A stretch of 38,169 bases of DNA from Treponema sp. GTDB lineage: Bacteria; Spirochaetota; Spirochaetia; Treponematales; Breznakiellaceae. This document shows, one piece after another, positions 8,511 through 16,003 of the stretch. Both the position numbers and the translations under genes were made by a program. The notes below the pieces were generated by a model, which worked only from the letters and a program-made list of their open reading frames with translations, searched no databases and was not told the DNA's origin. The stretch spans positions 1 to 38,169 of the forward strand of contig JAISCD010000110.1 of the NCBI GenBank assembly GCA_031265825.1, written 5' to 3'. The number at the start of each line of letters is the position of its first letter. The first letter of the stretch is position 1.

Positions 8511-9103
8511 TACTTCTTACTATATTTCATATAGACCAGATAATTTATACCTATATATTTACTGAATCTTTGTTTTTTCCTGTAAACCTCTTTGTACCCC
8601 ATCTTTTCATATAATTTAACGGCTGATATATTGGTATCGGCTACTTCCAGCATATATTCATCATATTCAGGGAATGAATGTAAATAATTCATAATTCCCG
8701 ACGCGACACCTTTTCCTCTATATTTTTCAGATGTTGCCACAAATTCAATTGACGCCGTTCTCTCATTGGTTTTTATAGGGTATTTTGGATATTTCATAAA
8801 ATAGTTTTTGAAGAGAATATTTGCGATTATTCCCTTTATGAATCCAAATTGTTTTATGAATACCTTCCTATCGTGTTTTATACAAAACGTCTTCATATCA
8901 GTACAAGCCATTATTCCGGCAATTTCATTATCTATTATCGCCACATAAAACACATTAAGTACAAAAATATGGGAAAACGCCTTTATCAAGATATTGTCGT
9001 CTTTTGAGAAAAACCTTAAATCTTTGCCAAAACCTTCAACGAATATTTCACTAATTTTTTCCCTTACATTATTGTCCAATTCACTTGACCGTTTAATTTC
9101 CAT
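8510..9103 (-). CDS. GNAT-family N-acetyltransferase
   Basis: Predicted acetyl-CoA-dependent acyltransferase of 197 residues with unknown acceptor. The acetyl-CoA motif is ATSEKYRGKGVASGIMNYL (about residues 128-146), followed by the typical C-terminal EVADTNISAVKLYEKMGYKEV. The N-terminal half is less conserved and contains a hydrophobic strand pair around 45-65. The ATG has AGAAGGAAT upstream. The gene is AT-rich relative to its neighbours and stands alone between ptsI and mtnN, which could reflect recent acquisition. Confidence 0.85.
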   Translation of the reverse strand: MEIKRSSELDNNVREKISEIFVEGFGKDLRFFSKDDNILIKAFSHIFVLNVFYVAIIDNEIAGIMACTDMKTFCIKHDRKVFIKQFGFIKGIIANILFKNYFMKYPKYPIKTNERTASIEFVATSEKYRGKGVASGIMNYLHSFPEYDEYMLEVADTNISAVKLYEKMGYKEVYRKKQRFSKYIGINYLVYMKYSKK

Positions 9104-9256
9104 AAATTTATTCCTTCTAATAATATTTTTCGCATTTATTCAAATATTGTATTAAATCATCTTATTTTTCATTATTCATGTTTTTTTATTCCTATTCTTT
9201 ATATAGGAAAGTATATCCTATGTTTTATTTGCTGTCTATAGTATTTTGAAATAGTA

Positions 9257-9284
9257 TTGACAAAAGTTGCCGCATTGGTATAAT
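9257..9284 (+). promoter_or_regulatory. Consensus sigma-70 promoter of mtnN
   Basis: TTGACA (9257-9262) and TATAAT (9279-9284) are both perfect, with a 16-bp spacer. Transcription should begin near 9291, leaving a leader of about 57 nt before the mtnN start. The surrounding 9104-9347 region is AT-rich and otherwise shows no feature. Confidence 0.8.
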
Positions 9285-9347
9285 AAAAGCGCTTTAAAGA
9301 TAAAAACTTTTGGAAGATTTGACTAAATAGTCAGTAAAGGAGAAAAT

Positions 9348-10067
9348 ATGATAGGAATCATCGGCGCAATGGAGGAAGAGATAGCGCTTCTTCGTGCGTA
9401 TCTTGAAAACCCACGGAAGGAAAAAATAGTTGGGTTTGAATTTCTGAGCGGAGAGTTCAAGGGGAAAGCCGTTGTTCTGCTTCGGTGCGGCATAGGCAAG
9501 GTGAACGCGGCTGTTGGGTGTAGTCTGCTTCTTGACAGGTTCAAGCCCCGCTTTGTTGTGAACACAGGTTCCGCGGGGGGCATAGACCCGTCTCTCAGTT
9601 TCGGGGATGCGGTTATCTCGACCGGGCTTATCCAGCACGATGTGGACGTTACCGGCTTTAACTATGCGCCCGGACAGGTGCCGGGTATGCCGACGGTGTT
9701 CCCTGTGCCGAACAATCTTGTAGAGACCGTGGAAAAAGTCATAGACGCGCTGAAACAGGAGGGGGTTCTGCCCGCGGTGTTCAACTATACGCGGGGCGTC
9801 ATCGGTTCGGGAGACGTGTTCATGAACTGTCCTGAACGTATAGCCGAGATGCGGAATAAATTCCCGGATATACGGGCTGTTGACATGGAGGCGGCCGCCA
9901 TCGCCCAGACCTGTTATTTGTTCAAAACGCCCTACCTTATTATCAGAGCGCTTTCCGACATAGCGGGCGTCGAGTCGCCTGTCGCTTTTGATAAATTCCT
10001 TCCTATCGCCGCGAAGAATTCGGCGGAAATAATCTATAGATTGATACAAATGGCGGACTTATTTTAA
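9348..10067 (+). CDS. mtnN: 5'-methylthioadenosine/S-adenosylhomocysteine nucleosidase
   Basis: Cytoplasmic hydrolase that removes adenine from methylthioadenosine and S-adenosylhomocysteine, feeding methionine salvage and the activated methyl cycle. The 239 residues match the family length. The N-terminal GIIGAMEEEIALL carries the catalytic Glu, the middle has NTGSAGGID, the substrate Met-Glu pair is in AVDMEAAAIAQ, and the catalytic Asp is in RALSDIAG. AAAGGAGAAAAT precedes the ATG. It has its own strong promoter; the immunity-like gene follows at once on the same strand. Confidence 0.95.
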   Translation: MIGIIGAMEEEIALLRAYLENPRKEKIVGFEFLSGEFKGKAVVLLRCGIGKVNAAVGCSLLLDRFKPRFVVNTGSAGGIDPSLSFGDAVISTGLIQHDVDVTGFNYAPGQVPGMPTVFPVPNNLVETVEKVIDALKQEGVLPAVFNYTRGVIGSGDVFMNCPERIAEMRNKFPDIRAVDMEAAAIAQTCYLFKTPYLIIRALSDIAGVESPVAFDKFLPIAAKNSAEIIYRLIQMADLF

Positions 10068-10126
10068 GCTTGAGGTTCAATCCCCGCGCTGTTGTTAATA
10101 AAAAGATTGAGAATACGGAAACTATT

Positions 10127-10837
10127 ATGATATTGCCCAAAATACGTGACAAAAGATTCATCACGGTTCGCCGCGGGGGTACCTTGTCAGATGAGGACCA
10201 TCATCTATTGGCGATTTGGTCCGCGGAATGCGCTTGGCACGTGTTGCCTTATTTTGAATCGGCGCGTCCCAATGACGACCGTCCACGCCGCGCCATTGAA
10301 GCAACTTATGCTTGGGTGAGCGGGGAAATTACAATGAAACAAGCGCGCGTAGCGGCTGGCGCGGCGCAAGACGCGGGCAGGGAAGTAAAAGAAGTATCAG
10401 AAGCCGCGAGAATGGCGGCTCTTTCTGCTGGTCAAGCGGCGGTAGTGGCTCATGTTGCCGCGCACGAATTGGGTGCGGCCGCCTACGCAATCCGGGCTGT
10501 CATGGCAGAATCGCCTAAAGAATACAAAGAGGAAATTTTTCCTCATGTCGGGGAAACTTGCCGACATATCAGAGAAACTTTTCCTTCGGAGGAAAAGAAT
10601 TTTCCTCATGAAGGCAAGACTTTCTCTCATGAAGGCAAGACTTTCTCTCATGAAGGCAAAACTTTCTCTCATGAAGGCAAAACCATCTCTCATGAAGGCA
10701 AAGATTTTGCTTCAGAGGAATATTTCAGGCTTCAGGAGTGTCAATGGCAACGAGAGAGACTGCCCGAAAGAATTCGTGATCTTGTAATTGACGATCAGCG
10801 TTTGCGAAACGATATTTGTTGGTTTGTGTTCAGCTAA
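10127..10837 (+). CDS. Imm5-like putative immunity protein with heptapeptide-repeat insert
   Basis: Resembles the widespread 'putative immunity protein' family: an acidic start followed by LAIWSAECAWHVLPYFESA, then NDDRPRRAIEATYAWVSGEI, an Ala-rich helical part (HVAAHELGAAAYAIRAV) and a C-terminal WQRERLPERIRDLVIDD. From the ATG at 10127 it has 236 residues; a TTG start at 10070 would add 19. Between the helical part and the C-terminal motif sits a five-copy repeat, HEGKTFS, not expected in the family. No toxin gene is recognisable nearby, so any immunity role is an inference; it may be an orphan. It could be co-transcribed with mtnN. Confidence 0.65.
   Translation: MILPKIRDKRFITVRRGGTLSDEDHHLLAIWSAECAWHVLPYFESARPNDDRPRRAIEATYAWVSGEITMKQARVAAGAAQDAGREVKEVSEAARMAALSAGQAAVVAHVAAHELGAAAYAIRAVMAESPKEYKEEIFPHVGETCRHIRETFPSEEKNFPHEGKTFSHEGKTFSHEGKTFSHEGKTISHEGKDFASEEYFRLQECQWQRERLPERIRDLVIDDQRLRNDICWFVFS
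10604..10708 (+). repeat. Five 21-nt tandem repeats inside the immunity-like gene
   Basis: Units of 21 nt start at 10604, 10625, 10646, 10667 and 10688, with core CTCATGAAGGCAA. They translate as HEGKTFS and keep the frame whatever the copy number. The sequence just upstream (TTTTCCTCATGTCGGGGAAAC) looks like a decayed unit. Confidence 0.9.
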
Positions 10838-10918
10838 TCATGCTGGAATTTTCATGATTATAAAATAATCATTGTCTAAAACTCGTAAAATAAATAAACT
10901 TATGGTGAGGTTATTAAA

Positions 10919-12283
10919 ATGGTAAATTGGTCGGATAAAATATTTTATCATATATATCCGCTTGGAATGTGCGGAGCGCCTAAACAAAATGATTTTAATT
11001 CCCCTGCGGGAAGCGGATTGCGTTCATTAAAGAATCATATACCGCGACTTTTATCTCTTGGCATAAATGCGCTTTATATCGGTCCCCTTTTTGAGTCAAG
11101 CTCTCACGGCTATGATACTGTTGATTATTATCATGTCGAGCGAAGGCTTGGTAATAATCAGGACTTTAAAGAATTGGTTCATATATTCCATGATAACGGA
11201 ATATCAGTTATTTTAGACGCGGTGTTTAATCATACAGGCAGGGATTTTTTTGCCTTTAAAGATTTAAGGGAAAATAAAACGGTGTCTCAATATATTGATT
11301 GGTATTTAAATGTGGATTTTTCCAAAAACAATGAATATAATGATGGCTTTTCTTACGAAGGTTGGGCGGGGCACGCCAGCCTTGTAAAACTTAATCTTGA
11401 TTGTCGGCGCGTCCGCGATCATCTTCTTGGCGCGGTAAAATATTGGATCGAGGAATTTGATATTGACGGCTTGCGTTTAGACGCCGCGGATGTTATTTCG
11501 GTTGATTTTTTGAGTGAATTATCAGATTTTAGCTAGAAATTAAAAAAAGATTTTTGGCTTATGGGTGAAATAGTTCATGGTGATTATCGTCGTATCGCGC
11601 ATGAAGGTTGTCTTGATTCGGTTACTAATTATGAATTATCCAAGAGCCTTTGGTCTAGTCTCCGCGATCAAAATGTATTTGAGCTTGCGTGGACGCTTAA
11701 GCGGGAATTTTCCGCGGACGGGCTCTATTCAAACCTCGCTTTGTATAATTTTGTGGATAATCATGATGTTAATCGTGTCTCGTCATCTCTTGAAAATCAA
11801 GCGCATCTTTTTCCGTTATACGGGATATTATTTTGTTTGCCCGGCGCGCCTTCGATCTATTACGGTAGTGAGTTTGGTATTACGGGTCAACGAAGCGAGC
11901 ATATCGATCATGAATTAAGACCGAAATGGGATGATAATTGGGCGCAATCTGAATTAGCAAAAAATCTTTTCAAAGAATTATGTCGTTTTTCAAAAATCCG
12001 AAAAGAATCGGAAGCGTTAAAATACGGCAATTATGGCGAACTTCTCGTAAATTATAATCAAATATTTGCCTTTTTACGCAAATCAAAAAATGAAAAGATG
12101 ATAATTATTCTTAACGCAAAATCTATTAAGAATGAATGTGTAATAAAAAACGAGCAAATTGGAAATGGCAAATGGAAGGATTTGCTCTCAAACGAAGAAT
12201 ATACTGTCAATAATAATGTATTGAAATTACAAATCGAACCATCATGGTTGAAGATATTAAGTCAGGCACACGCGCAGGCATAG
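10919..12283 (+). pseudogene. GH13 alpha-amylase-family gene interrupted by one in-frame TAG
   Basis: A single frame encodes 454 codons of a GH13 alpha-glucan-active enzyme, broken only by TAG at codon 206 (11534-11536). Conserved regions are present in order: VILDAVFNHTG, GLRLDAAD with nucleophile Asp188, WLMGEIVHGD with acid/base Glu217 and FVDNHDVNR with Asp283. The stop falls between the nucleophile and the acid/base, so the first piece (205 residues) cannot be a complete catalyst, and the second piece (ATG at 11561) has no Shine-Dalgarno sequence. No frameshift or other decay is visible, so the stop is recent, suppressed, or an assembly error. An intracellular role is likely because no signal peptide is seen. 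The neighbouring acetyltransferase also suggests maltodextrin metabolism. Confidence 0.85.
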
Positions 12284-12379
12284 CCTATTTAACTATTTTT
12301 GTTTGACGCGGACGGAACATTATTTGTTTATTATGCGGGTGAGTTTTTACCTGTAAAAATTATGAGAAGGGTGAATATT

Positions 12380-12988
12380 ATGACTAACAAAGAGCGAAAA
12401 GAAAAAGGACTGCCGTATCGTTATGACGATCCGGCGGTAATGGGGCCACAGCTTGTTTACATGGAAAAATTATTTGATTTCAATAATACTCGACCATTGG
12501 AACAAGAAAAACGGCAGAAAATCATGAAAGAAATGTTTGCGGAAATAGGGGACGGCTGTCATATAGAGCCGCCGTTAAACGCGAATTGGGGGTGTCGCCA
12601 TGTGCATTTTGGAAAGGGCATTTATTGTAATTTCAATGTAACGTTGGTAGATGACGAACATATTTACGTGGGAGATTATTCCATGATAGCGCCTAATGTG
12701 GTAATCGCCACATCTGGACACCCGATATTGCCGATATTGCGGGAAAATCATTATGTATACAATTTGCCTGTGCATATAGGCAGGAACGTATGGATTGGTT
12801 CGGGCGCCCAGATATTACCGGGGGTAACGATAGGGGACAATTCGGTGATAGGAGGGGGAAGTGTCGTTACAAACGATATACCGGCGAATGTTGTCGCGTT
12901 TGGCGTGCCGTGTCGGGTAATACGGGAGATTGGGGAAAGAGATCGCAAATATTTCTTCAAAGACAGAGAATTGGATGTATGGGAATAG
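12380..12988 (+). CDS. Maltose/galactoside O-acetyltransferase-like hexapeptide protein
   Basis: Transfers acetyl from acetyl-CoA to a sugar hydroxyl; the acceptor is not determined by sequence. The 202 residues begin with the Maa-type N-terminal MTNKERKEKGLPYRYDDPAV and continue as a left-handed beta-helix of hexapeptide repeats (about residues 75-185, for example VWIGSGAQILPGVTIGDNSV). The catalytic histidine is in the TSGHPILP stretch. The ATG at 12380 is chosen because AGAAGG lies 9 nt upstream and family members start there; the frame is open further upstream to 12299. The neighbour is the broken GH13 gene. Confidence 0.88.
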   Translation: MTNKERKEKGLPYRYDDPAVMGPQLVYMEKLFDFNNTRPLEQEKRQKIMKEMFAEIGDGCHIEPPLNANWGCRHVHFGKGIYCNFNVTLVDDEHIYVGDYSMIAPNVVIATSGHPILPILRENHYVYNLPVHIGRNVWIGSGAQILPGVTIGDNSVIGGGSVVTNDIPANVVAFGVPCRVIREIGERDRKYFFKDRELDVWE

Positions 12989-13057
12989 TCAATCGTCTTG
13001 TCAAAGTAAGAAGCGCGAGGCGCAAAGCCAAAGCCCGTGTCTGACACCAGATTAAAA

Positions 13058-13894
13058 ATGAAAACGATATATAAAGCGCTTTTTCTGTTTTTCACGTTTA
13101 GTCTTTTGTGTGTCGGGTGCGCGAAACGCGCGGGGAAGCCCCAGGGTCTTACTATTGAAGAAGGCGTGCTCTTGGTGGGTGTCGAAATCGGCTATCCTCC
13201 TATGGAATACTTCGATACCGACGGCAAGACTCTTATCGGTTTTGACATTGATCTGGCAAAGGCGCTTGCCCAAAGGTTGGGGCTGGAGGTTAGGTTCATA
13301 GATACGGCATGGGAGGGTATTCTGGCTGGGCTGGATACCAACAAGTATGACGTGGCTGTGAATATCACTATCTTACCTGAGCGTCGGGCGCGGTATAACT
13401 TCACGGTTCCTTACATCGACAGTTCCATTACTATCGCGGCTCTCAAGGGTTCTTCTCTGAGGATTGAAAAGCCTGAAGATGTCGCGGGATATAGCGTCTG
13501 TTATCAGGGCGGTACGACTGCCCAATACTTTACCGAAGGGTTGATCGAGCGGGGCGCGCGTTTTACGTCTTATTCCTACGATAAGATACTCAACTGCTTC
13601 GACGATCTCACGCTAGGAAGGGTCGATCTGGTCGTGGTTGATAACATTGTCGCGTTTGACTACGCGGGGAAAGACGATAGCCCGTTTGAAGTGCTTTGGC
13701 AGGGGGCTTCCGACGAATATATTGGTATCTGTCTAAAGAAGGGGAACGACGCGCTTACTAACGCGCTGGATAAGGCGTTGGAAGAACTGTTTGAGGATGG
13801 TACTATGTCGCGGATTTCACAGGAGATATTTAACCGCGATTTGACGTCTTCAGTTAGCGCACCTTTCGGGTGTTCTAAAGGAGGTGGTGACTGA
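13058..13894 (+). CDS. Amino-acid ABC transporter substrate-binding lipoprotein
   Basis: Periplasmic solute-binding protein of the family-3 type, anchored as a lipoprotein. Signal peptide and lipobox are seen in FSLLCVGCAKR (Cys about residue 21). The binding fold contains LLVGVEIGYPPMEYFD, GFDIDLAKALAQRLGL, AWEGILAGLDTNKYDVAV and ITILPERRARYNFTVPYI. It has 278 residues from the ATG at 13058; a GTG at 13037 would make a start inside a GTGTCTGACACC repeat and is less likely. The last dozen codons and the stop run into repeat DNA, so the C-terminus may be repeat-derived. No permease or ATPase gene lies nearby, so it is an orphan. The ligand is probably a polar amino acid. Confidence 0.88.
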   Translation: MKTIYKALFLFFTFSLLCVGCAKRAGKPQGLTIEEGVLLVGVEIGYPPMEYFDTDGKTLIGFDIDLAKALAQRLGLEVRFIDTAWEGILAGLDTNKYDVAVNITILPERRARYNFTVPYIDSSITIAALKGSSLRIEKPEDVAGYSVCYQGGTTAQYFTEGLIERGARFTSYSYDKILNCFDDLTLGRVDLVVVDNIVAFDYAGKDDSPFEVLWQGASDEYIGICLKKGNDALTNALDKALEELFEDGTMSRISQEIFNRDLTSSVSAPFGCSKGGGD

Positions 13895-13975
13895 CACCAG
13901 CACAGCGATAGGCGAAGGCGGTGTCTGACACCACGCAATGAGCAGGGTTTGGAGGCGGTGTCTGACACTAAATCA
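13857..13975. repeat. Dispersed repeats at the 3' end of the binding-protein gene
   Basis: CACCTTTCGGGTGTT (from 13859) resembles a hairpin end of the gene-upstream element. It is followed by three versions of the near-palindrome: GGTGACTGACACC, GGTGTCTGACACC and GGTGTCTGACACT. The first one supplies the stop codon of the binding protein. Repeat insertion at a gene end is the simplest reading. Confidence 0.65.
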
Positions 13976-14012
13976 GGTAAGCCGCGCATTATTCTTAATT
14001 CTTAAAATTAAC

Positions 14013-14041
14013 TAGACAGAATGGAAAAATAGTATTATAGT
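14013..14041 (+). promoter_or_regulatory. Candidate promoter of the Rrf2 regulator gene
   Basis: TAGACA (14013-14018) and TATAGT (14036-14041) lie 17 bp apart in an AT-rich stretch just before the ATG at 14071. Rrf2 proteins are often autoregulated, and the AT-rich region around the -10 box would be the place to look for a binding site. Confidence 0.45.
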
Positions 14042-14070
14042 ATAATTAAAATTAGAGAATAGGAATTGCT

Positions 14071-14490
14071 ATGAACATAACTATGAAAGGACGTTATGCG
14101 TTACGGGCTACATTGGCGTTGGCGGATTTGGGCGCTAACGGCGAGCCTGTTTCAATCAGTAACTTGTCTCGGCGTGAAGGTATCTCTCCAATATTTTTGG
14201 AGCAAATCTTCTTCAGGCTTAGGAAAGACGGTATCGTGTCTTCGGTGCGAGGACCGGGCGGGGGATTTTATTTTGCGAGAACGCCTGATAAGATTACACT
14301 CAAAGACATACTAGAAGCCTCCGGCGAAAATCTAGGCACCGATATTTGCGGGAAACATATAGAAAACTGCTCCAGAGCAGAGGAATGTTTGAGCCACGCG
14401 GTTTGGGCAAAAGCAGACTCTCTGCTCAACGATTTTTTTGAGACGATAACCCTCGCGGAAGTTTTGAAGGGCGATTGGGAGGAAAAATGA
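14071..14490 (+). CDS. Rrf2-family transcriptional regulator with Fe-S cysteines
   Basis: DNA-binding regulator of 139 residues, typical for IscR/NsrR-like proteins. The winged helix occupies about residues 1-80 (YALRATLALADLG, ISNLSRREGISPIFLEQIF, SVRGPGGGFYFAR). Three cysteines, Cys93, Cys100 and Cys106 in DICGKHIENCSRAEEC, match the cluster-binding set, so it probably senses iron-sulfur, nitric oxide or redox state. No isc or suf genes are adjacent. Its stop overlaps the start of the downstream membrane protein by 4 nt, implying co-translation and possibly shared function. Confidence 0.9.
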   Translation: MNITMKGRYALRATLALADLGANGEPVSISNLSRREGISPIFLEQIFFRLRKDGIVSSVRGPGGGFYFARTPDKITLKDILEASGENLGTDICGKHIENCSRAEECLSHAVWAKADSLLNDFFETITLAEVLKGDWEEK

Positions 14491-15992
14491 AGCGGAACGT
14501 AAAGGACAGAGAAGCTTATACCGTTATAACAAACGCTTTTAAACGGCAGAGAAACGGGGCGACGGTCGCGGATATTGCCGCAAAAACGGCTCTTTCACTC
14601 GCAAAGGTGAAGGAATTAGCGCCTGCGGTCGCCGACGAATACTCCGGGCGGCTTCAAGTTACCGAATCGGGCGAGATTCTATACTCGTTTCCTTTCGGCT
14701 TCAGAAGCAAATACCGCGGCTTTGGCGTTTTCCTGCGGAAATTCTCCGACAAATTCCGCAAAGGACTAAAAACATTCGCCTCGTGGTTGTTCAAGGTCTG
14801 GATAACGGTGATGCTTGTCGGCTACTTTGCGCTATTCATGCTTTTAGCGCTCGTTGCTCTGGTGGTTTCCATGAGTGGATCGTCTAGTTCCGATAACCGC
14901 GGTGGCGGTGGTTTATTATTCGCGCACGGCATCTTTGATTTCATCATTAGGATATGGTTTTATTCGGAAATCGCCAAGTCTTTCAACCCAAGCTACCGCG
15001 GCAGACAGGCGCGTCCGGCTGGGCGACCTTTGCACAAAGCGATCTTTTCTTTTGTTTTTGGAGATGGGAATCCCAACGCGGACTGGGAAACGCGGTCGCG
15101 TCAGGCGGTCGCCGCCTATATTCAAGCGAACAAGGGAGTCATCTCCCTGCCTGAATACGTCATGCTTACAGGTTTACCGCCTGCTGAGGCGGAGGGATCA
15201 ATCGCGGCGTTCTGCGCGGAATTCAACGGCAGTCCAGAAGCCACAAATGACGGCACAGTGGTCTACCGTTTCGACGAGCTTCTCCTCCGCGCCGATACCC
15301 GCAGTCGTAGTTTCGGTAGCTCAAGCCTTCTGAAGCGTATGGAAACCTTTTCATCAAACAAGAAAAGCATGAATACTTGGTTCAGCATTATCAACGGGGT
15401 GAATGTGCTTTTCGGCGGGTATTTCTTGTTTAATGTTATCAAATATGGTGAGCTTATCACTCGTGAATTGCATAGAGGCGGCAAAACCTTCATACAACTC
15501 ATCTCACAAGTAACCGAAACCGCGCCGTCTTACCTTTACGGCATGACGTATTATTTTTTAGGAAAGTTCTCCGCTAACCCTCTGCCAATCATCGCTATAG
15601 GTCTGGGTGTAGTGCCTCTCGTGTTTTCCGTCCTGTTTTGGCTCATTCCTGCGATTCGTTCACGTCTTGTCAAAAAGAATAACGAAGTAATCAAGTTTGA
15701 GAATTTACGAAAACGCAGTTATGGTCATGTATGGACTTTTCCGCGTGGAGTGCGCCCTACGGATATTGGAGGCGGAGACGAGACGTGGACGCCTGCGAAT
15801 TTGCCGCGCGCTCAGGACAAGCTCATCAAGGAAATCGGCGCTTACAGTGTGCCTGAAGTGCGCGTGGACTCGATGGGTGAAGTAGTCTACGACTTTCCGG
15901 AGCTTGAGCGTGAGAAGTCCGCAATCGCGGTATACCGCTCAACGGTGCACCCGACAGAAATAGGCGGGGTGGTGTTTGACAGCGAAGAGTGA
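14487..15992 (+). CDS. Membrane protein of unknown function with three HTH-like modules
   Basis: Not a family I can name. From the ATG at 14487 (GGGAGG upstream) it has 501 residues. About four membrane segments are visible: WITVMLVGYFALFMLLALVA (about 97-118), GLLFAHGIFDFIIRIWFY, INGVNVLFGGYFLFNVI and IIAIGLGVVPLVFSVLFWLI (about 370-393). Three cytoplasmic modules share a pattern of helix, helix and a terminal Gly-x-x-x-Tyr-x-Phe: ESGEILYSFP (about 62-71), NDGTVVYRF and SMGEVVYDFP. The first module reads like a winged-helix unit. Overlap with the Rrf2 gene suggests a linked role, perhaps in a membrane stress response; this is an inference. Confidence 0.75.
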   Translation: MKRNVKDREAYTVITNAFKRQRNGATVADIAAKTALSLAKVKELAPAVADEYSGRLQVTESGEILYSFPFGFRSKYRGFGVFLRKFSDKFRKGLKTFASWLFKVWITVMLVGYFALFMLLALVALVVSMSGSSSSDNRGGGGLLFAHGIFDFIIRIWFYSEIAKSFNPSYRGRQARPAGRPLHKAIFSFVFGDGNPNADWETRSRQAVAAYIQANKGVISLPEYVMLTGLPPAEAEGSIAAFCAEFNGSPEATNDGTVVYRFDELLLRADTRSRSFGSSSLLKRMETFSSNKKSMNTWFSIINGVNVLFGGYFLFNVIKYGELITRELHRGGKTFIQLISQVTETAPSYLYGMTYYFLGKFSANPLPIIAIGLGVVPLVFSVLFWLIPAIRSRLVKKNNEVIKFENLRKRSYGHVWTFPRGVRPTDIGGGDETWTPANLPRAQDKLIKEIGAYSVPEVRVDSMGEVVYDFPELEREKSAIAVYRSTVHPTEIGGVVFDSEE

Positions 15993-16003
15993 AACGCAAT
16001 GAA

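Noticed and set aside
9294-10049. 251-residue ORF opposite mtnN
   Set aside because: It is the complement of a well-conserved nucleosidase gene and shows no independent signals.
12299-12379. Remnant of a HAD phosphatase (LFLFDADGTLF) upstream of the acetyltransferase
   Set aside because: The match to HAD motif I is striking but only about ten codons long, preceded by a stop and followed by unrelated sequence; it may be chance.
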